Part shown: piece by piece, positions 42,924 to 55,419 of the stretch
Numbering within the stretch: the stretch's first letter is position 1
Layout of the letters: each line of letters begins with the position of its first letter
NCBI GenBank assembly: GCA_011799875.1
Contig: CM022302.1
Location: 521,530,560-521,594,559, forward strand
DNA: 64,000 bases
Source of the DNA: Thinopyrum elongatum
Lineage: Eukaryota; Streptophyta; Magnoliopsida; Poales; Poaceae
Direction: 5' to 3'
Made by a program: the position numbers and the translations under genes
Notes under the pieces: model-generated
Told to the model about the DNA's origin: nothing
Seen by the model: the letters and a program-made list of their open reading frames with translations, nothing else
The model's database searches: none

Positions 42924-43806
42924 AACAGTTATTTTCGAATCAAAAATATAGGATCTGAACTTATCACTAGCAAAGACAACTGCTAAAAATTCCTTTTCAG
43001 TAGTAGCATAATTTCTCTGGGCAGTGTCTAGAGTTTTACTAGCATAATGAATAACATTTAATTTCTTATCAACTCTTTGCCCTAAAATAGCACCAACAGC
43101 ATAATCACTAGCATCACACATAATTTCAAAGGGTAAATTCCAATCAGGTGGCTGAACAATAGGTGCAGAAATCAAGGCTATCTTAAGTATTTCAAATGCT
43201 TCTACACAATCATCATCAAAAACAAAACGAACATCTTTTTGCATGAGATTATTTTTGCAAGAGATTAGTGAGAGGCCTAGAAATTTTAGAGAAGTCTTTA
43301 ATAAACCTCCTATAGAAACCAGCATGGCGAAGGAAACTTCTTATACCTTTGATATCTTTAGGACACGGCATCTTTTCAATTGCATCTACTTTAGCTTTAT
43401 CAACTTCAATACCTCTTTCAGAAATTTTATGCCCCAAGACAATACCTTCATTAACCATAAAGTCGCACTTCTCCCAATTCAAGACAAGATTAGTTTCTTC
43501 ACATCTCTGCAAAACTCGATCAAGGTTGCTTAAACAACCATCAAAAGAAGTTCCGTAAACGGAGAAATCATCCATGAAAACGTCAACAATCTTTATACAA
43601 AAATCAGAGAATATAGCAGTCATACATCTTTGAAAGGTAGCAGGTGCATTGCATAAACCAACAGGCATACGTCTATAAGCAAAGGTACCGAAAGGGCAAG
43701 TAAAAGTGGTCTTTTCCCGATCATCTTTTAACACAGGTATTTGAGAAAAACCAGAATAACCATCTAGAAAGCAAAAATGTGTATATTTGAATAATCTTTC
43801 TAGCAT
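42924..43806 (-). pseudogene. Athila reverse transcriptase and truncated RNase H
   Basis: RT motifs include HFCFLDGYSGFSQIPVLKDD, FGTFAYRRMPVGLCNAPATF and the active site VFMDDFSVYG. Connection and RNase H follow (FEIMCDASDYAVGAILGQRV, NVIHYASKTLDTAQRNYATT), and the frame ends at SKITVH, where LTR sequence begins. A frameshift near 43250-43325 moves the RNase H part to another frame. Integrase is absent. Confidence 0.85.
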
Positions 43807-43924
43807 TTGATCAATAAAAGGTAGAGGGTAATGATCTTTTCAAGTAGCTTTATTTAATTTGTGAAAATCAGTTACCATTCTATAACCTGTAACAATTCTT
43901 TATGGAATCAATTCATTCTTATCA

Positions 43925-45339
43925 TTAGGAACAAACAGTAATACCTCCCTTCTTAGGGACACAATGAACATGACTTACCCACTTACTATCAGCAATAGGA
44001 TAAATTATACCTGCCTCCAGAAGCTTTAGTATTTCATTTCTTACCACTTCTTTCATCCTAGGATTTAACCGTCGTTGGTGATCAACAACTAGTTTAGCAT
44101 CATTCTCCAAATTAATTTTGTGCTGACATAGAGTGGGACTAATGCCCTTAAGATCATCAAGAGTATATCCAATAGCGGCACGGTGCTTCTTCAGAGTTTT
44201 CAATAATTTCTTTTCTTCATGCTCTGAAAGGTTAGCACTAATAATAATAGGATATATCTTCTTTTCATCGAGATAAGCATATTTCAAAGTATCCGGTAAT
44301 TGTTTAAGCTCAAACACGGGATCACCCTTGGTTGGAGGAGGATCCCCAAGGATTTCAACAGGCAAATTGTGTTTCAAAATAGGCCCTTGATTAAAGAATA
44401 TCTCGTCTATTTCCCTTCTTTCATTCATAAACATATCATTCTCATGGTCTAGCAAATATTGTTCTAATGGATCAGTAGGAGGCACGGCAATAGAAGCAAG
44501 ACCAATAATTTCGTCCTTACTAGGTAATTCTTTATCATGGGGTTGTCTACGAAATTTATAGAAATGAAAATCATGAGACATATCCCCTAAACCGACAGTA
44601 ACAATATTTTTCTCGCAATCTATCTTAGCATTAACAGTATTCAAGAAAGGTCTGCCAAATATAATGGGACAAAAGTCATCTTGTGGGGAAGCAAGAACAA
44701 GAAAATCAGTAGGGTATTTTATTTTCCCACACAAGACTTCAACATCTCTAACAATCCCAATTGGTGAAATAGTATCTCTATTGGAAAGCTTAATAGTAAC
44801 ATCAATATCTTCTATCTCAGCAGGTGTAATATCATTCATAATTTCTTTATATAAGGAAAAAGAAATTGCACTCACACTAGCACCCATATCACATAAGCCA
44901 TGATAACAATGATAACCTATTTTAACTGAAACAATAGGCATGCCAACAACGGGTCTATGTTTATCTTTACTATCGAGTTTAGCAATTCTAGCAGCTTCAT
45001 CACAGAAATAAACAACATGCCCATCAATATTATCAACCAAGAGATCTTTAACCATAGCAATACTAGGTTCAACTTTAATTTGCTCAGGGGGTGTAGGTGT
45101 TCTAGTATAACTCTTACGAACCACAGTTGAAGCTTTAGCATGATCCTTTATTCTAACAGGAAAAGGTGGTTTCTCAATATAAGCAGTAGGAACAATAGGA
45201 TCAACATTATAAGTAATAGTTTCTTCTTCAACTTTAATAGGTTCTACTACTTTAACTTCAATGGGAGGATGATATTTAAACCACTTCTCCTTAGGGAGAT
45301 CAACATGAGTATCAAAAGATTCACAGAAAGAAGCTACTG
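43925..45339 (-). pseudogene. Athila aspartic protease and N-terminal RT
   Basis: The frame has CDMGASVSAISFSLYKEI (protease active site with Asp-Met-Gly-Ala, the Athila variant), then PPDDFCPIIFGRPFL-like sequence, the linker, and the start of RT (LNPRMKEVVRNEILKLLEAG, HVHCVPKKGGITV). A one-base shift follows GGITV, and two further stops separate it from the RT core at 43806. Confidence 0.8.
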
Positions 45340-45788
45340 AAGGTCACGATGAACCAGATGAACCAGATGTATCTCAGAGTCAAGTCCATATAATTTCGAT
45401 CACGATGAACCAGATGCATAGGATAAAACTTCTGATGAAATTCCAATTTCAATGGGTTGTAGTTCCATGATCCAATATCATCACATAGCCTATACCATGT
45501 CAATGCCTTCTCCTTCAAAGATAAAGGGAAGAACTTCTTCTTGACTTCATCCTCGGGCAAACCTGCAAGCTTAAATAATCCACAAACTTCATCCACATAG
45601 ATTAGATGCATATCAGGATGCAATGTTCCATCTCCTGTGTAAGGATGAGCTAGCAGTTTCTCTATCATACCCGAAGGAATTTCATAATAAATATTTTCAG
45701 TAGGTGCAGTAGGTTGAGGGGCAACTCTTTGCTCTTTTGGTCGGGGTGAAGATACCCCGAACAAACCCCTCAAAGGATTATTTTCCAT
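45321..45788 (-). pseudogene. Athila gag N-terminus
   Basis: It begins MENNPLRGLFGV and includes the retrotransposon gag core (FKLAGLPEDEVKKKFFPLSL, KALTWYRLCDDIGSWNY, EFHQKFYPMH). It then ends in a small duplication of CGATGAACCAGATG (45345-45415) that marks a deletion of most of gag, including any zinc knuckle. Confidence 0.8.
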
Positions 45789-45865
45789 AGTAACAAGTGA
45801 CAGTAAATTTCAGCACACTATATAAATGTTTCCTTACCAAATTCCACTTACCAAAGGCGCTTCAC

Positions 45866-45883
45866 TCCCCGGCAACGGTGCCA
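45866..45883 (-). other. Primer binding site, tRNA-Asp type
   Basis: TCCCCGGCAACGGTGCCA lies 11 bp inside the 5' LTR. Its minus-strand complement matches the 3' end of plant tRNA-Asp with one difference, as is usual for Athila elements. This fixes the minus-strand orientation. Confidence 0.85.
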
Positions 45884-45894
45884 GAAAAGAGTCT

Positions 45895-47421
45895 TGATGA
45901 CCCACAAGTATAGGGGATCTATCATAGTCCTTTCAAAAAATAAGAGTGTCGAACCCAACGAGGAGCAGAAGGAAATGACAAGCGGTTTTCGGCAAGGTAT
46001 TCTCTGCAAGCACTGAAATTATCGGTAACATATAGTTGTGTGATAAGATAATTCGTAACAGGTAATAAGTAACAAAAGTAAACAAGGTGCAGCAAGGTGT
46101 CCCAATCCTTTTTGTAGCAAAGTACAAGCCTGGACGAACTCTTATATAAAGCAAAGCGCTCCCGAGGACACATGGGAATTGTTGTCAAGTTAGTTTTCAT
46201 CATGCTCATATGATTCGCGTTCGTTACTTTGATAATTTGATATGTGGGTGGACCGGTGCTTGGGTGCTGCCCTTCCTTGGACAAGCCTCCCACTTATGAT
46301 TAACCCCTCTCACAAGCATCCGCAACTACGAAAGAAGAATTAAGATAAATCTAACCATAGCATGAAACATATGGATCCAAATCAGCCCCTTACGAAGCAA
46401 CACATAAACTAGGGTTTAAGCTTCTGTCACTCTAGCAACCCATCATCTACTTATTACTTCCCAATGCCTTCCCCTAGGCCCAAATCATGGTGAAGTGTCA
46501 TGTAGTCGACGTTCACATAACACCACTACAGGAAAGACAACATACATCTCATCAAAATATCGAACGAATACCAAATTCACATGATTACTTATAACAAGAC
46601 TTCTCCCATGTCCTCAGGAACAAATGTAACTACTCACAAAGCATACTCATGTTCATAATCAGAGGAGTATTAATTATCATTAAGGATCTGAACAAATGAT
46701 CTTCCACCGAATAAACCAACTAGCATCAACTACAAGGAGTAATCAACACTACTAGCAACCCACAGGTACCAATCTGAGGTTTTGTTACAAAGATCGGGTA
46801 CAAGAGATGAACTAGGGTTTGATAGGTGATGGTGCTGGTGAAGATGTTGATGGAGATTGACCCCCTCTTGATGAGAGGATCGATGGTGATGACGATGGCG
46901 ATGATTTCCCCCTCCTGGAGGGATGTTTCCCCGGCAGAACAGCTCCGACGGAGCCCTAGATTGGTTCTGCCCAGGTTCCGCCTCGAGACGGCGGCGCTTC
47001 ATCCCGAAAGCTTCCTTCTTATTTTTTCCAGGTCAAAACACACCATATAGCAGAAGATGGGCATCGGGGGCCTGCCAGGTGGCCCACAAGGACGGGGGGG
47101 GGGCGCGCCCAGGGGGTGGGGCGCGCCCTTCACCCTTGTGGATGGCAGGTGGCCCCCCTCTGGTACTTTCTTCGCCCAATATTTTTTATTAAATCAAAAA
47201 TGACTTTCCGTGAAGTTTCAGGACTTTTGGAGTTGTGCAGAATAGTTCTCTAATATTTACTTTTTTTCCAGCCCAGAATTCCAGCTGCCGGCATTCTCCC
47301 TCTTCTTGTAAACCTTGTAAAATAAGAGAGAAAAGGCATAAGTATTGTGCCATAATGTGTAAAAACAGCCCATAATGCAATAAATATTGATATAAAAGCA
47401 TGATGCAAAATGGATGTATCA
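45895..47421 (-). repeat. 5' LTR of the Athila element, complete (1527 bp)
   Basis: Read on the minus strand it starts TGATACATCC and ends GGGTCATCA next to the PBS. It contains a GGGGGGGGGCGCGCCC stretch (47094-47109) that is shorter in the other LTR. Confidence 0.9.
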
Positions 47422-49073
47422 AGGAGCAGAAGGAAAGGACAAGCGGTTTTCAGCAAGGTAATGTCTGCAAGAAATGAAATTATAAGTAACGAGTAGTTTG
47501 GTAGCAAGATAATTTGTAACGAGTAAGTAACAGTAATAGTAACAAAAGTGCAGCAAGGTCGCCCAATCCTTTCGAGGCAAAGGATAGGCCAAAACGTTCT
47601 CTTATGATAAGCAAAGCGTTCTTGAGGGTACACGGGAATTTTATCTAGTCTCTTTCATCATGTTGATTTGATTTGTGTTCGCTACTTTGATAATTTGATA
47701 TGTGGGTGGACCGGTGCTTAGGTGCTATTCTTACTTAACGTCCTATTTATGATTAACCCCCTTGCAAGCATCCACAACTACGAGAAAAGTATTAAGAATA
47801 AATCTAACCATAGCATTAAACTTTTGGATCCAAATCTGTCCCTTACGGAATAGCGCATAAACTAGGGTTTAAGCTTCTGTCACTCTCGCAACCCATCATC
47901 TAATAACTACTCCACAATGCATTCCCTTAGGCCCAAAATATGGTGAAGTGCCATGTAGTCGACGTTCACATGACACCACTAAGGGAATCACAACATACAA
48001 ATCATCAAAATATCGAACACATATCAAGTTTCACATGATTACTTGTAACAAGATTTCTCCCGTGACCTCATGAACAAAAGTAACTATTCACTAATGATAA
48101 TCATGCTCAAGATCAGAGGGGTATTAATTAGCATAATGGATCTGAACATATAATCTTCCACCAAATAAACCATATAGTAATCAACTACAAGATGTAATCA
48201 ACAGTACTAGTCACTCACAAGTACCAATCTATAGTTCCGGTACAAAGATTGTACACAAGAGATGAACTAGGGTTTGAGAGGAGATGGTGCTGTTGAAGAT
48301 GTTGATGGAGATTGCCCTCCCCAAGATGGGAGAGTTGTTGGTGATGATGATGACGATGACTTCCCCCTCCGGGAGGGAAGTTCCCCCGGCAAAATCGCTC
48401 CGCCGGAGGGCAAAAGTGCTCCTGCCCAAGTTCCGCCTTGAGACGGCGGCGCTTCGTCCCGAAAGTCCTCTCTTATTTTTTCTAGGTCAAAATGACTTAT
48501 ATACCAGAAGAGGGGCACCGGAGGTGGGCCGAGGAGGGCACAACCCACCACGGCGCGCCTGGGCTCCCTGGCGCGCCCAGGTGGGTTGTGCCCACCTGGT
48601 GGGCCCCCTCTGGTAGTTATTTGCTCCAATAATTTTTATTTATTCCAGAAAAATCCTCGTGAAGTTTCAGCTCATTTGGAGTTGTGCAGAATAGGTAGCC
48701 TGACGTAGCTTTTTCAGGTCCAGATTTCCAGCTGCCGGAATTCTCCCTCTTTGTGTGAACCTTGCATATTGTGAGAGAAAAGGCATTAGAATTTCTCCAA
48801 CAAGCATTATTATGCATAAAAACATCATAAATAACAGTAGGAAAACATGATGCAAAATGGACGTATCACGGACGTCGCGAGCGCCCCGATTGGGGCGCGG
48901 ATCTAGTAGCGCTGCAGCGCACGGTGCCCGCAGCAGTGCAGGACAATGATGGCGTCCAGGGCGATGCAGCAGATGCTGCAGATCTGGAGAAGGTATAGGC
49001 GGAATCGAACGGCGCAGTCCCACCAGATGCGCACGCTCTAGCGAGCTCCGGTGAGGAGCAGGTGGCGCAGAAG

Positions 49074-49756
49074 GTAATTCATTATTCCTTTTAGTTGTAA
49101 TTTTTAGATTCTTGGGTTTGTTCCATTGGTTTGGCTAGAAGTTTCTTGGGTTTGAGTAGTTGGATTGATGGTTTTCTCTGCATTAGGGTTTTTTATATTT
49201 GATTCGTGCCAAAATGGTGGACAGATATTAATGAGAGATAGGTTAGAAGTAGTCGGTTTGAGGGATGGGGTTTTTTCAGATGCTTATTAGATTAGTTGTT
49301 GAAATTTTGCTTATTAGATTTTGATTAGTATGAGGTTTAACACCTTATTTGCGAGGGAATTTAAGGACAGATAGACCATATATGATTATTAGATCTGTGG
49401 TTCAATGCTGCAGAGATGTATGATTATTAGATTTGATTTTGAATGCTACACAGATTGGTCTTTTGTATGTTATATGCCCAAATGGAATGCATTAATTTTG
49501 ATGTGCCTCTGAATTGATTAAGATGATACTTGATTCATCAATAGTATAAATTTTTGTTGTTTAGGTAAGTAATGAGATTTTAGATGTTAGTTGGAGATAT
49601 ATGCATTTATACTATGTTGTTCAAATTGTGTGCATGAAAATGGAAAATGCAAGTATGATCATAGTTTGGATAAGCTGATCAATGTGTCATGTGTGCATAT
49701 TAAAAATTTCAATTGGCTTCTGTAATTAGCACTAATGGATGTAATTTTATATTTAG
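49074..49756 (+). other. First intron of the zf-XS-like pseudogene
   Basis: Bounded by GTAATTC and TATTTAG, it is T-rich with the motif TTATTAGATT recurring at 49284, 49310, 49386 and 49424. No gene is inside it. Confidence 0.55.
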
Positions 49757-49902
49757 GTGGATGGTTCTGTGGACAAGAACAGGAAGCTGGACCTGACTAA
49801 CTTCGAAGACCAGTATGCTCCAGGCTATGGTGACGACGAGTCTATGAGGTAAGCCCAACCTGAAATTTAGATTGTTCATTTAGTTGATTTGACATGTTGT
49901 TA

Positions 49903-50220
49903 TATACAGTGGACAATATATGATGGAAACAGAGGGTGGGCTCAAAACTTAGACACTAATGTAAATTAAGAGTTTTATTTTACAGTATAGGTTCATTAAG
50001 TATAAATTTCAAATCATGGATACAATTATGTAGAGTGGAGAATCTATGATGGAAATAGAGGCTGGGCTCGAAACTTAGACAGTAATGTAAATTAAGATTT
50101 TTATTTAAAGTATAGGTTGATTAACTATAAATTTAAAATCATGGATGTAATTATTTGGAGTGGAGAATCTACGATGCAAACAGAGGCCGGCCTCAAAACT
50201 TAGACAATCCTGCTCAGGGG
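49903..50220 (+). repeat. Two and a half tandem copies of a roughly 125-bp unit
   Basis: The block GTGGAGAATCTATGATGGAA, then AAAACTTAGACANTAATG, then GTATAGGTT recurs at about 49910, 50035 and 50158. The third copy stops near 50205. It lies in the second intron of the zf-XS pseudogene, 70 bp before the LTR element. Confidence 0.8.
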
Positions 50221-50291
50221 ATGTCCAAACGTCGTGTTTCTGCTGTCTAGTTTCATCTGGGAACCTGTGAGGTTTGTGTCTTCTCTGTCTT

Positions 50292-53200
50292 TGTAACACC
50301 CTGGATTTTGCCCTTTTCTTTTTCTGATGATTTTCTTGGATTTCTTGATTTGATTTTATTTTCTGTGGCTATGTGGTTCTAAAACTTGGGAAGATCATGT
50401 CTTCCCAGGTTTTATAGTGGCTAGTCATCCTCATCCTCATCCCAAGATCATGTCATTTTCATCCTTGACCTAATCCAATATTCTTTTTATTGGGAATGTT
50501 CCTTTTCTATTAAAGGAATAACCCTAGTTGATCTATGTTGTGAAGCAACCTATCTTTCTGTCACTCCCAAAATTCCGAAATAAGTCTCATAAATTGTTTG
50601 GGTCATATCTTCCTCAAATATGTCAAAATCCTTCCTTGGCATCATCAAAGATAATTCACAAATATTCCTTTTCTCATTCTGCCCTAAGAGGTTGTTTGAG
50701 AAGGAAGTGTCATTTATCTTTGCTTCATTGACTCCAAACTTTTTGGACATCTTTTCCTTTCCATATCATTTCCCTGTGCCAAATTTCAACTTCATTTGCC
50801 TAGTAATTATTTATCAGTGATTTTCCAAAGTTTCTGTCCAGGAAGGAACTTTGTGAAGGAGGTATATCCTAGGCATATCCAAATGAGTTGAAACTTTGCC
50901 ACATCCTTCATATGATCAAATTATCACTCTCCACCAAATTTGAGCTCATGTAAACTTCCATGTGAGCCCAGCTTCAATTCTTGGTTTCTGGTTAGATTTT
51001 CAGGTTGTGAAGCAACTATATTTTATATTGCTTCATTTACACTGAAAAATTACCAAGACATTCTCCTATCCTTATCAACTATCTTCACCAAGTTTTGGCT
51101 CAATTCATTAATCCAATTAGCCTGTGCAATTTTTACAAGTTTCTGTCCAGAGAGATGCTTTATGAAGCAAGTGTTATATGAGTGCTACTTCATACTTTGT
51201 ATTTCTGTACAGTATGGTGCATTCCACAGCAAGTACCCTCTAGAGACCTCCATTTGGGCTATTATTTTGCCAACACAGTCACCTTGGCATGTGATCAAGC
51301 CATGCCAAAGATCAGCCTCTGCCTCCTCTTGTGTTTGTCTCCCCGCTGCTCAAACACCTTGCTGCTGAAATGTTTTGGCTCCTCCTCCAAATCTCTTCTT
51401 TGCCCCTAGATCGAGTTGTTTCTTGCTTTTAACTCAGGGTAGCATGGTCTATCTACTAGACATGATGTGGCCAATCACCTGGCACCGCGTATGCTAGTTC
51501 ACGCGGTGACCACGGGGTGAATCAGCCAAAGCTCGTGCTCAGGCACGTTCTTGCCCCTGTTCCTGTCGTTTCCCTCCGCGTCTCGACATCAAACCTTGTC
51601 ATGGAGGTATCTCGTGATCGACTGCGTCTCCTGGTGCCTCTGCCCCGCCTTATTTCACCGGTGTTTGGTCGCATCGAGCTCGCCCGTGACGCATCCCTTC
51701 TCTGTCCCTCCTTTGGCATGTCGGCCGAGCCTTCTCGAGCGTCCCCGAGCTCTCCCTTGGCTCTATTTAAGGACCCTCGACCCCTCCTGCAGCTCCCAAG
51801 CCTCTCCTCGTTCCTCCTTGACCACCGGAGCTCCTCTGCTCATGCCCCGTCCGCCATTGCCGCCGTCGGCCTCGCTCGGATTCGAGGTGTTCCAAGCCTC
51901 CCCTCGCCTCTCCACCACCACCACGAGACTCCTCTCCTCCCTGCGGACCGCCCCACCCCCTCTCCCTCACCGGGGATGGCCCGCACCACTGAGAACCACC
52001 ACCACCACCGCTCTCTGTTCCTCTACTGGCGCTGTGTGCCCCCGCCTCCCCACTCCTCCCCGGCGCTCCCTTTGCCTCTGAACGGGTGCGGCACGTCCCC
52101 GCGGCCCCGCCGGTGGTCACCGTTCGGCCGGAGCTGGCCGGCTCCCTCGCCGCATGCCGCCCCTGTCTCCCCTTGTTCCTCCCCTGTTTCGCTCATGGGG
52201 GAGCAGCGGGAGGAAGAGGACAACCGAGTGCTGGCCCCTCCCCTGCCCGTGGGACCCCCCTGTAAGCCTCTCCCTCCCCGGGCCTAGGTGCGTTAAGTGG
52301 AAGCGTAATCCCTGGCAATACGCTTTTGTTTCTGGAAAGCGTACTTTAATTCTACTTCAGCCCAGAATACGTTTTCCCACTTCTGAAAACGCATTTCGCT
52401 GAAAGGCGATTTCTATTTTCAGCCACCAGGGACCTGTTTGTGAGGATCTTTTTACAGATTGGTCGCTGATCTTCATCACCTCATAACTCCGCGACCGTAA
52501 CTCCGATTGAGGTGAAACCAACGCTCACATCTTCGTCTCGTCGAGACCTTTATGTTGGTAACATTTTCACTTGGTGGCCCCACAGTGAAAATTACCATTT
52601 TGCCCTTGCTTATAATCAGCCCCCTCCGAGAGAGAACCGTCCGGTGTTTCATTCCGCGGCTTCACCGCACTTCTTCCCGGAGTCTCCGTCACCCCGAGGC
52701 AAGCCACAACAGCCACTTGCATGATAGCCATGCAGTAGCCATGGTTTCTACTTGAATATTTAATAAAAGTTTGCCCGTTATCTGCCTGCTTGTTTGCTAC
52801 TACTGTCGTTGTTTCGGTTATGCTCGTGGTTTCATGTTCACCTTCATGCTATGTTCCGATGCATCTTTTATATCTTGTACTACTTGCTAGTATTTATGGC
52901 ACATGTTATGCTTAGTAGTAGTAGTACATGTTGGTAGCAGTGGTGTTCTTCCAGATGCATGTTTGTCGTCTATCAAGTACCGTTGTTATGCATGTTGCTT
53001 TGCATCTAGTTGGTTACATGCTTACTTGGTAGTGTTCTTGCCATGTTCTTGCATGGTATTTATTTATGATGCTAGTGGTCATGCTATGCTCATGTGTAAT
53101 GTTATGCTTATGCTCATTAGTATGCCATGTTCATTTGGTTAAATGCTTCATTATGGTTATGCTCGATGATTATGTTGCACCTCCATGCCTATGTTGATAT

Positions 53201-54588
53201 CATGCTCATACATTATAGTTGCATCATGTTATTTTAATATGGCTCAACTCATTGCATTCAAGTTTAACCGGATAATAATGAACTTGAACAACTGTTGGCT
53301 GAGTCATGGTGCCACCAAATCGAGCTGACCAGTGCAACCACACTTGCCTTTTATGGGAAGGCCCTAATGCGGTCTATTGTCATGCCTCTCGCCGATGCCT
53401 CCAACGAGGGAAGGTTATGGGCGCGTGCTACCCTGATCAGGTAGGCGGACATAAACCTTGTGTGCCCACTGTTGTTGTAAGGATCCTTGTCCCCGTTTGG
53501 GACCGTTTATGTTTTGCCACGACGGTGGCCGTTGGATGTCACGAGTTGACATCGGGGCCACCCAGGACTTAGCCCAAAGGGGAGTTTGTCGGAGTGGCTG
53601 GGAGAGTGTGATGGCAATAGATCGGTTTTGTCGGAATGCCGTTGGTCCACACGAATGGGAGTGCGAGGCCATGGGTTCTGTGGTGTGGATACAGTGTACT
53701 GACCTCTGCAGAGTGTGTGTTTAATCTATCGATAACCGCGCCCGCGGATATGGGCCCAGTTCGTAGTCGGTCACACTATGAGCCAACTATCATAATAACC
53801 TGATTAATAATAACCCCGGTTCGATGATGAGAAAGAGATTGGTTGTGAGCGAGAGAGGATCACGGAGGTATCATGTATACCGAAGTTGGTTGATCTTATG
53901 GTGATCGTGAGATGATCACGGAGGTATCGTGGATACCGATGTTGGTAAGTTGATGCATGAGATGGTTACAAGGTAACCGCCGAGCAAGAGTAAGTTTGTG
54001 CATGATAATGTTAACCTGTTACATGTAGTATCATCATGTTCATATGCTCATGCTATGCTTGTTCTAGCCGTATCATGTTCAGTTTGTGCATGCCATGTTG
54101 TTCTGTTAGTATTAGGCTCATGATTGCTTTAACCTGCTAATGCCATGCTGTTGTTTGTCTTGACTGCTTTTGGTTATTGTGAGCTTGCAAGTACATTCAA
54201 TGTACTGACCTGGCGTGTCATGCCAGTTTGCAGGTCATGCCTGGTTTGCTTTCTTGTTTGGTGTGGTTCCTGTGTTCGCGAGCTAGGATAAACGTTCCAG
54301 CCAGAGTCCCTGCGGATTGGAGTCCATCATCGTCGTTCATTGTTCCACTGCTAGTAGAGGTTCCGCTGCCTCGAGTTGTTATGCTGCTTGCATAGAGCAA
54401 CTGTGGTTAGCGTAGCGTCGCCGTGCCGGTGTTATTCATTATAATATCAGAGACCTTGTATTCATATTCGTGTTCTAATAGAGAGCTGGTTTGTTCTATG
54501 CTAAGCAGTTTCGTATTCCAGAAGACTTCACCTCGATCTCTGGGCTGGAATACGGGGCGTTCCGGTTTCTCTGAGCCGGGGTGCCACA
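50292..54588 (+). repeat. 5' LTR (4297 bp)
   Basis: It is TG...CA bounded. Relative to the 3' LTR it lacks about 100 bp (equivalent to 58716-58815), which explains most of the length difference. A GC-rich, proline/serine-coding-like section (51520-52290) is open on both strands and is compositional rather than coding. Confidence 0.92.
51773..51782 (+). promoter_or_regulatory. Candidate LTR TATA box
   Basis: CTATTTAAGG sits at the AT-poor edge of the GC-rich section and is conserved in the 3' LTR (59399-59408). It would start transcription near 51805, inside the LTR, as expected for a U3/R border. Confidence 0.45.
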
Positions 54589-54593
54589 GGGCT

Positions 54594-54605
54594 TGCCATC
54601 AGAGC
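54594..54605 (+). other. Primer binding site, tRNA-iMet type (degenerate)
   Basis: TGCCATCAGAGC lies 5 bp after the 5' LTR and matches TGGTATCAGAGC, the complement of the plant initiator tRNA-Met 3' end, at 10 of 12 positions. Confidence 0.65.
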
Positions 54606-54757
54606 AGGTCTGGCTGTAGAGCGTCCTAGTCCGCTAGAACGTTAGAAAACGGTAGTATAGGGTCTGGTTGTTGCCCTTGCTTGCTGCATTTGGTTGTTGC
54701 ATTTGTTTGCTGCATATAGTCTTATTCGGTTACCCCTAACCCCTGTTTCGTGCGTAG

Positions 54758-55419
54758 ATGGCGGTCAGCTTCCATGAGTTCAATGCCATTCTCAGAGCTC
54801 CCGGTGCAGTTCCTATTGCGTTTAATCCCACTCCTGCACCTCTCAGCTTTGCCACCCTCCTTGGCGATATGTGGCGAAGCATTTATCCCCTCGGAGACCC
54901 ACCCCATTATCAAGTATTCCAGTTTTCTGCCGGAGGAAGAATCCTGGGTATGTTGCTCATGTCCATTTGTCAGCCTCGATTCCTGTTGGAAAGCGCACCT
55001 ACAGTTTCCACGGTTGTTACAGCGCTACTCCCGAGCGTGCCGTTCAGCTTGCCGCAATGGAAGGAATCACCGGTCTTCGTCATCAAGAGAGCATGGTGCA
55101 AGAGAACCGTGCTTATCAATACTATCCCACCATCGTCGAGAATCCTAAGTGGATCAAGTTCCCATCTGTCAACCCTCAAGATGACCCGGCTATCCTCGCC
55201 ATGTCCCGTTACATGACGACCGAGTGTCTTCTTATTTCTAAGTTAGTCCGAGACGCCATTCGAGCCAGGAGATTGCTTGGTGCCACCCTACCTCAGTCTC
55301 CACCAGCTTCTCCAACTCCTCCGCCTCATCCATCCGGAGTTTCGGAGTCAGCAGTTCCACTCGCTACTCCCTTAGCTTCTTCGTCACTTCCCGAGCATTT
55401 TCTCAAGCGTAGGGTGTAG
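54758..55419 (+). pseudogene. Leader ORF, sole protein of the non-autonomous element
   Basis: It starts ATG 54758 (MAVSFHEFNAILRAPGAV), 170 bp after the LTR. A single frameshift near 54935-54945 moves it into the frame containing YVAHVHLSASIPVGKRTYSF, HGCYSATPERAVQLAAMEG and ITGLRHQ. It then continues with PKWIKFPSVNPQDDPAIL, a helical segment and a Pro/Ser-rich tail to TAG at 55417-55419. The Y-x-A-x-V, F-H-G, A-V-x-x-A-A, L-R pattern matches the leader ORF of the Tekay element at 34875. The arrangement resembles a beta-strand plus Ala-rich helix of a double-stranded RNA-binding domain; this is inference. No catalytic motif is seen. Confidence 0.6.

Larger units (their letters stand above)
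41714..47421 (-). mobile_element. Athila-lineage retrotransposon, internally deleted, TSD AGGAG
   Basis: The element spans TGATGACCC (41714) to GATGTATCA (47421) with perfect AGGAG duplications (41709-41713 and 47422-47426), inside the solo LTR. The coding strand is minus: 5' LTR 45895-47421, PBS 45866-45883, gag, protease, RT and part of RNase H. A deletion at 42923 joins RNase H directly to the interior of the 3' LTR, removing integrase, the 3' non-coding region and about 300 bp of that LTR. It resembles the Sabrina/WHAM/Jeli group of Triticeae; I do not fix the family name. Confidence 0.9.
41643..48868. mobile_element. Solo LTR (TSD CGGAC) containing a nested Athila element
   Basis: The LTR begins TGATGACCCACAAGTATAGG at 41643. 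It is interrupted at 41713, resumes at 47427 and ends GGACGTATCA at 48868. Perfect CGGAC duplications flank it (41638-41642 and 48869-48873). Without the nested insert it is about 1.5 kb, with no internal region, so it is a solo LTR. It belongs to the same broad Athila-type LTR group as the insert but is clearly diverged from it. A 14-bp inverted repeat, GGGCACAACCCACC / GGTGGGTTGTGCCC, lies at 48536-48549 and 48580-48593. Confidence 0.88.

Noticed and set aside
51517..52287. 256-codon open frame in the LTR, also present at 59237-59911
   Set aside because: It lies in a GC-rich LTR section open on both strands, is dominated by Pro/Ser/Leu, and differs between LTR copies by frame-breaking indels. 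Composition explains it.
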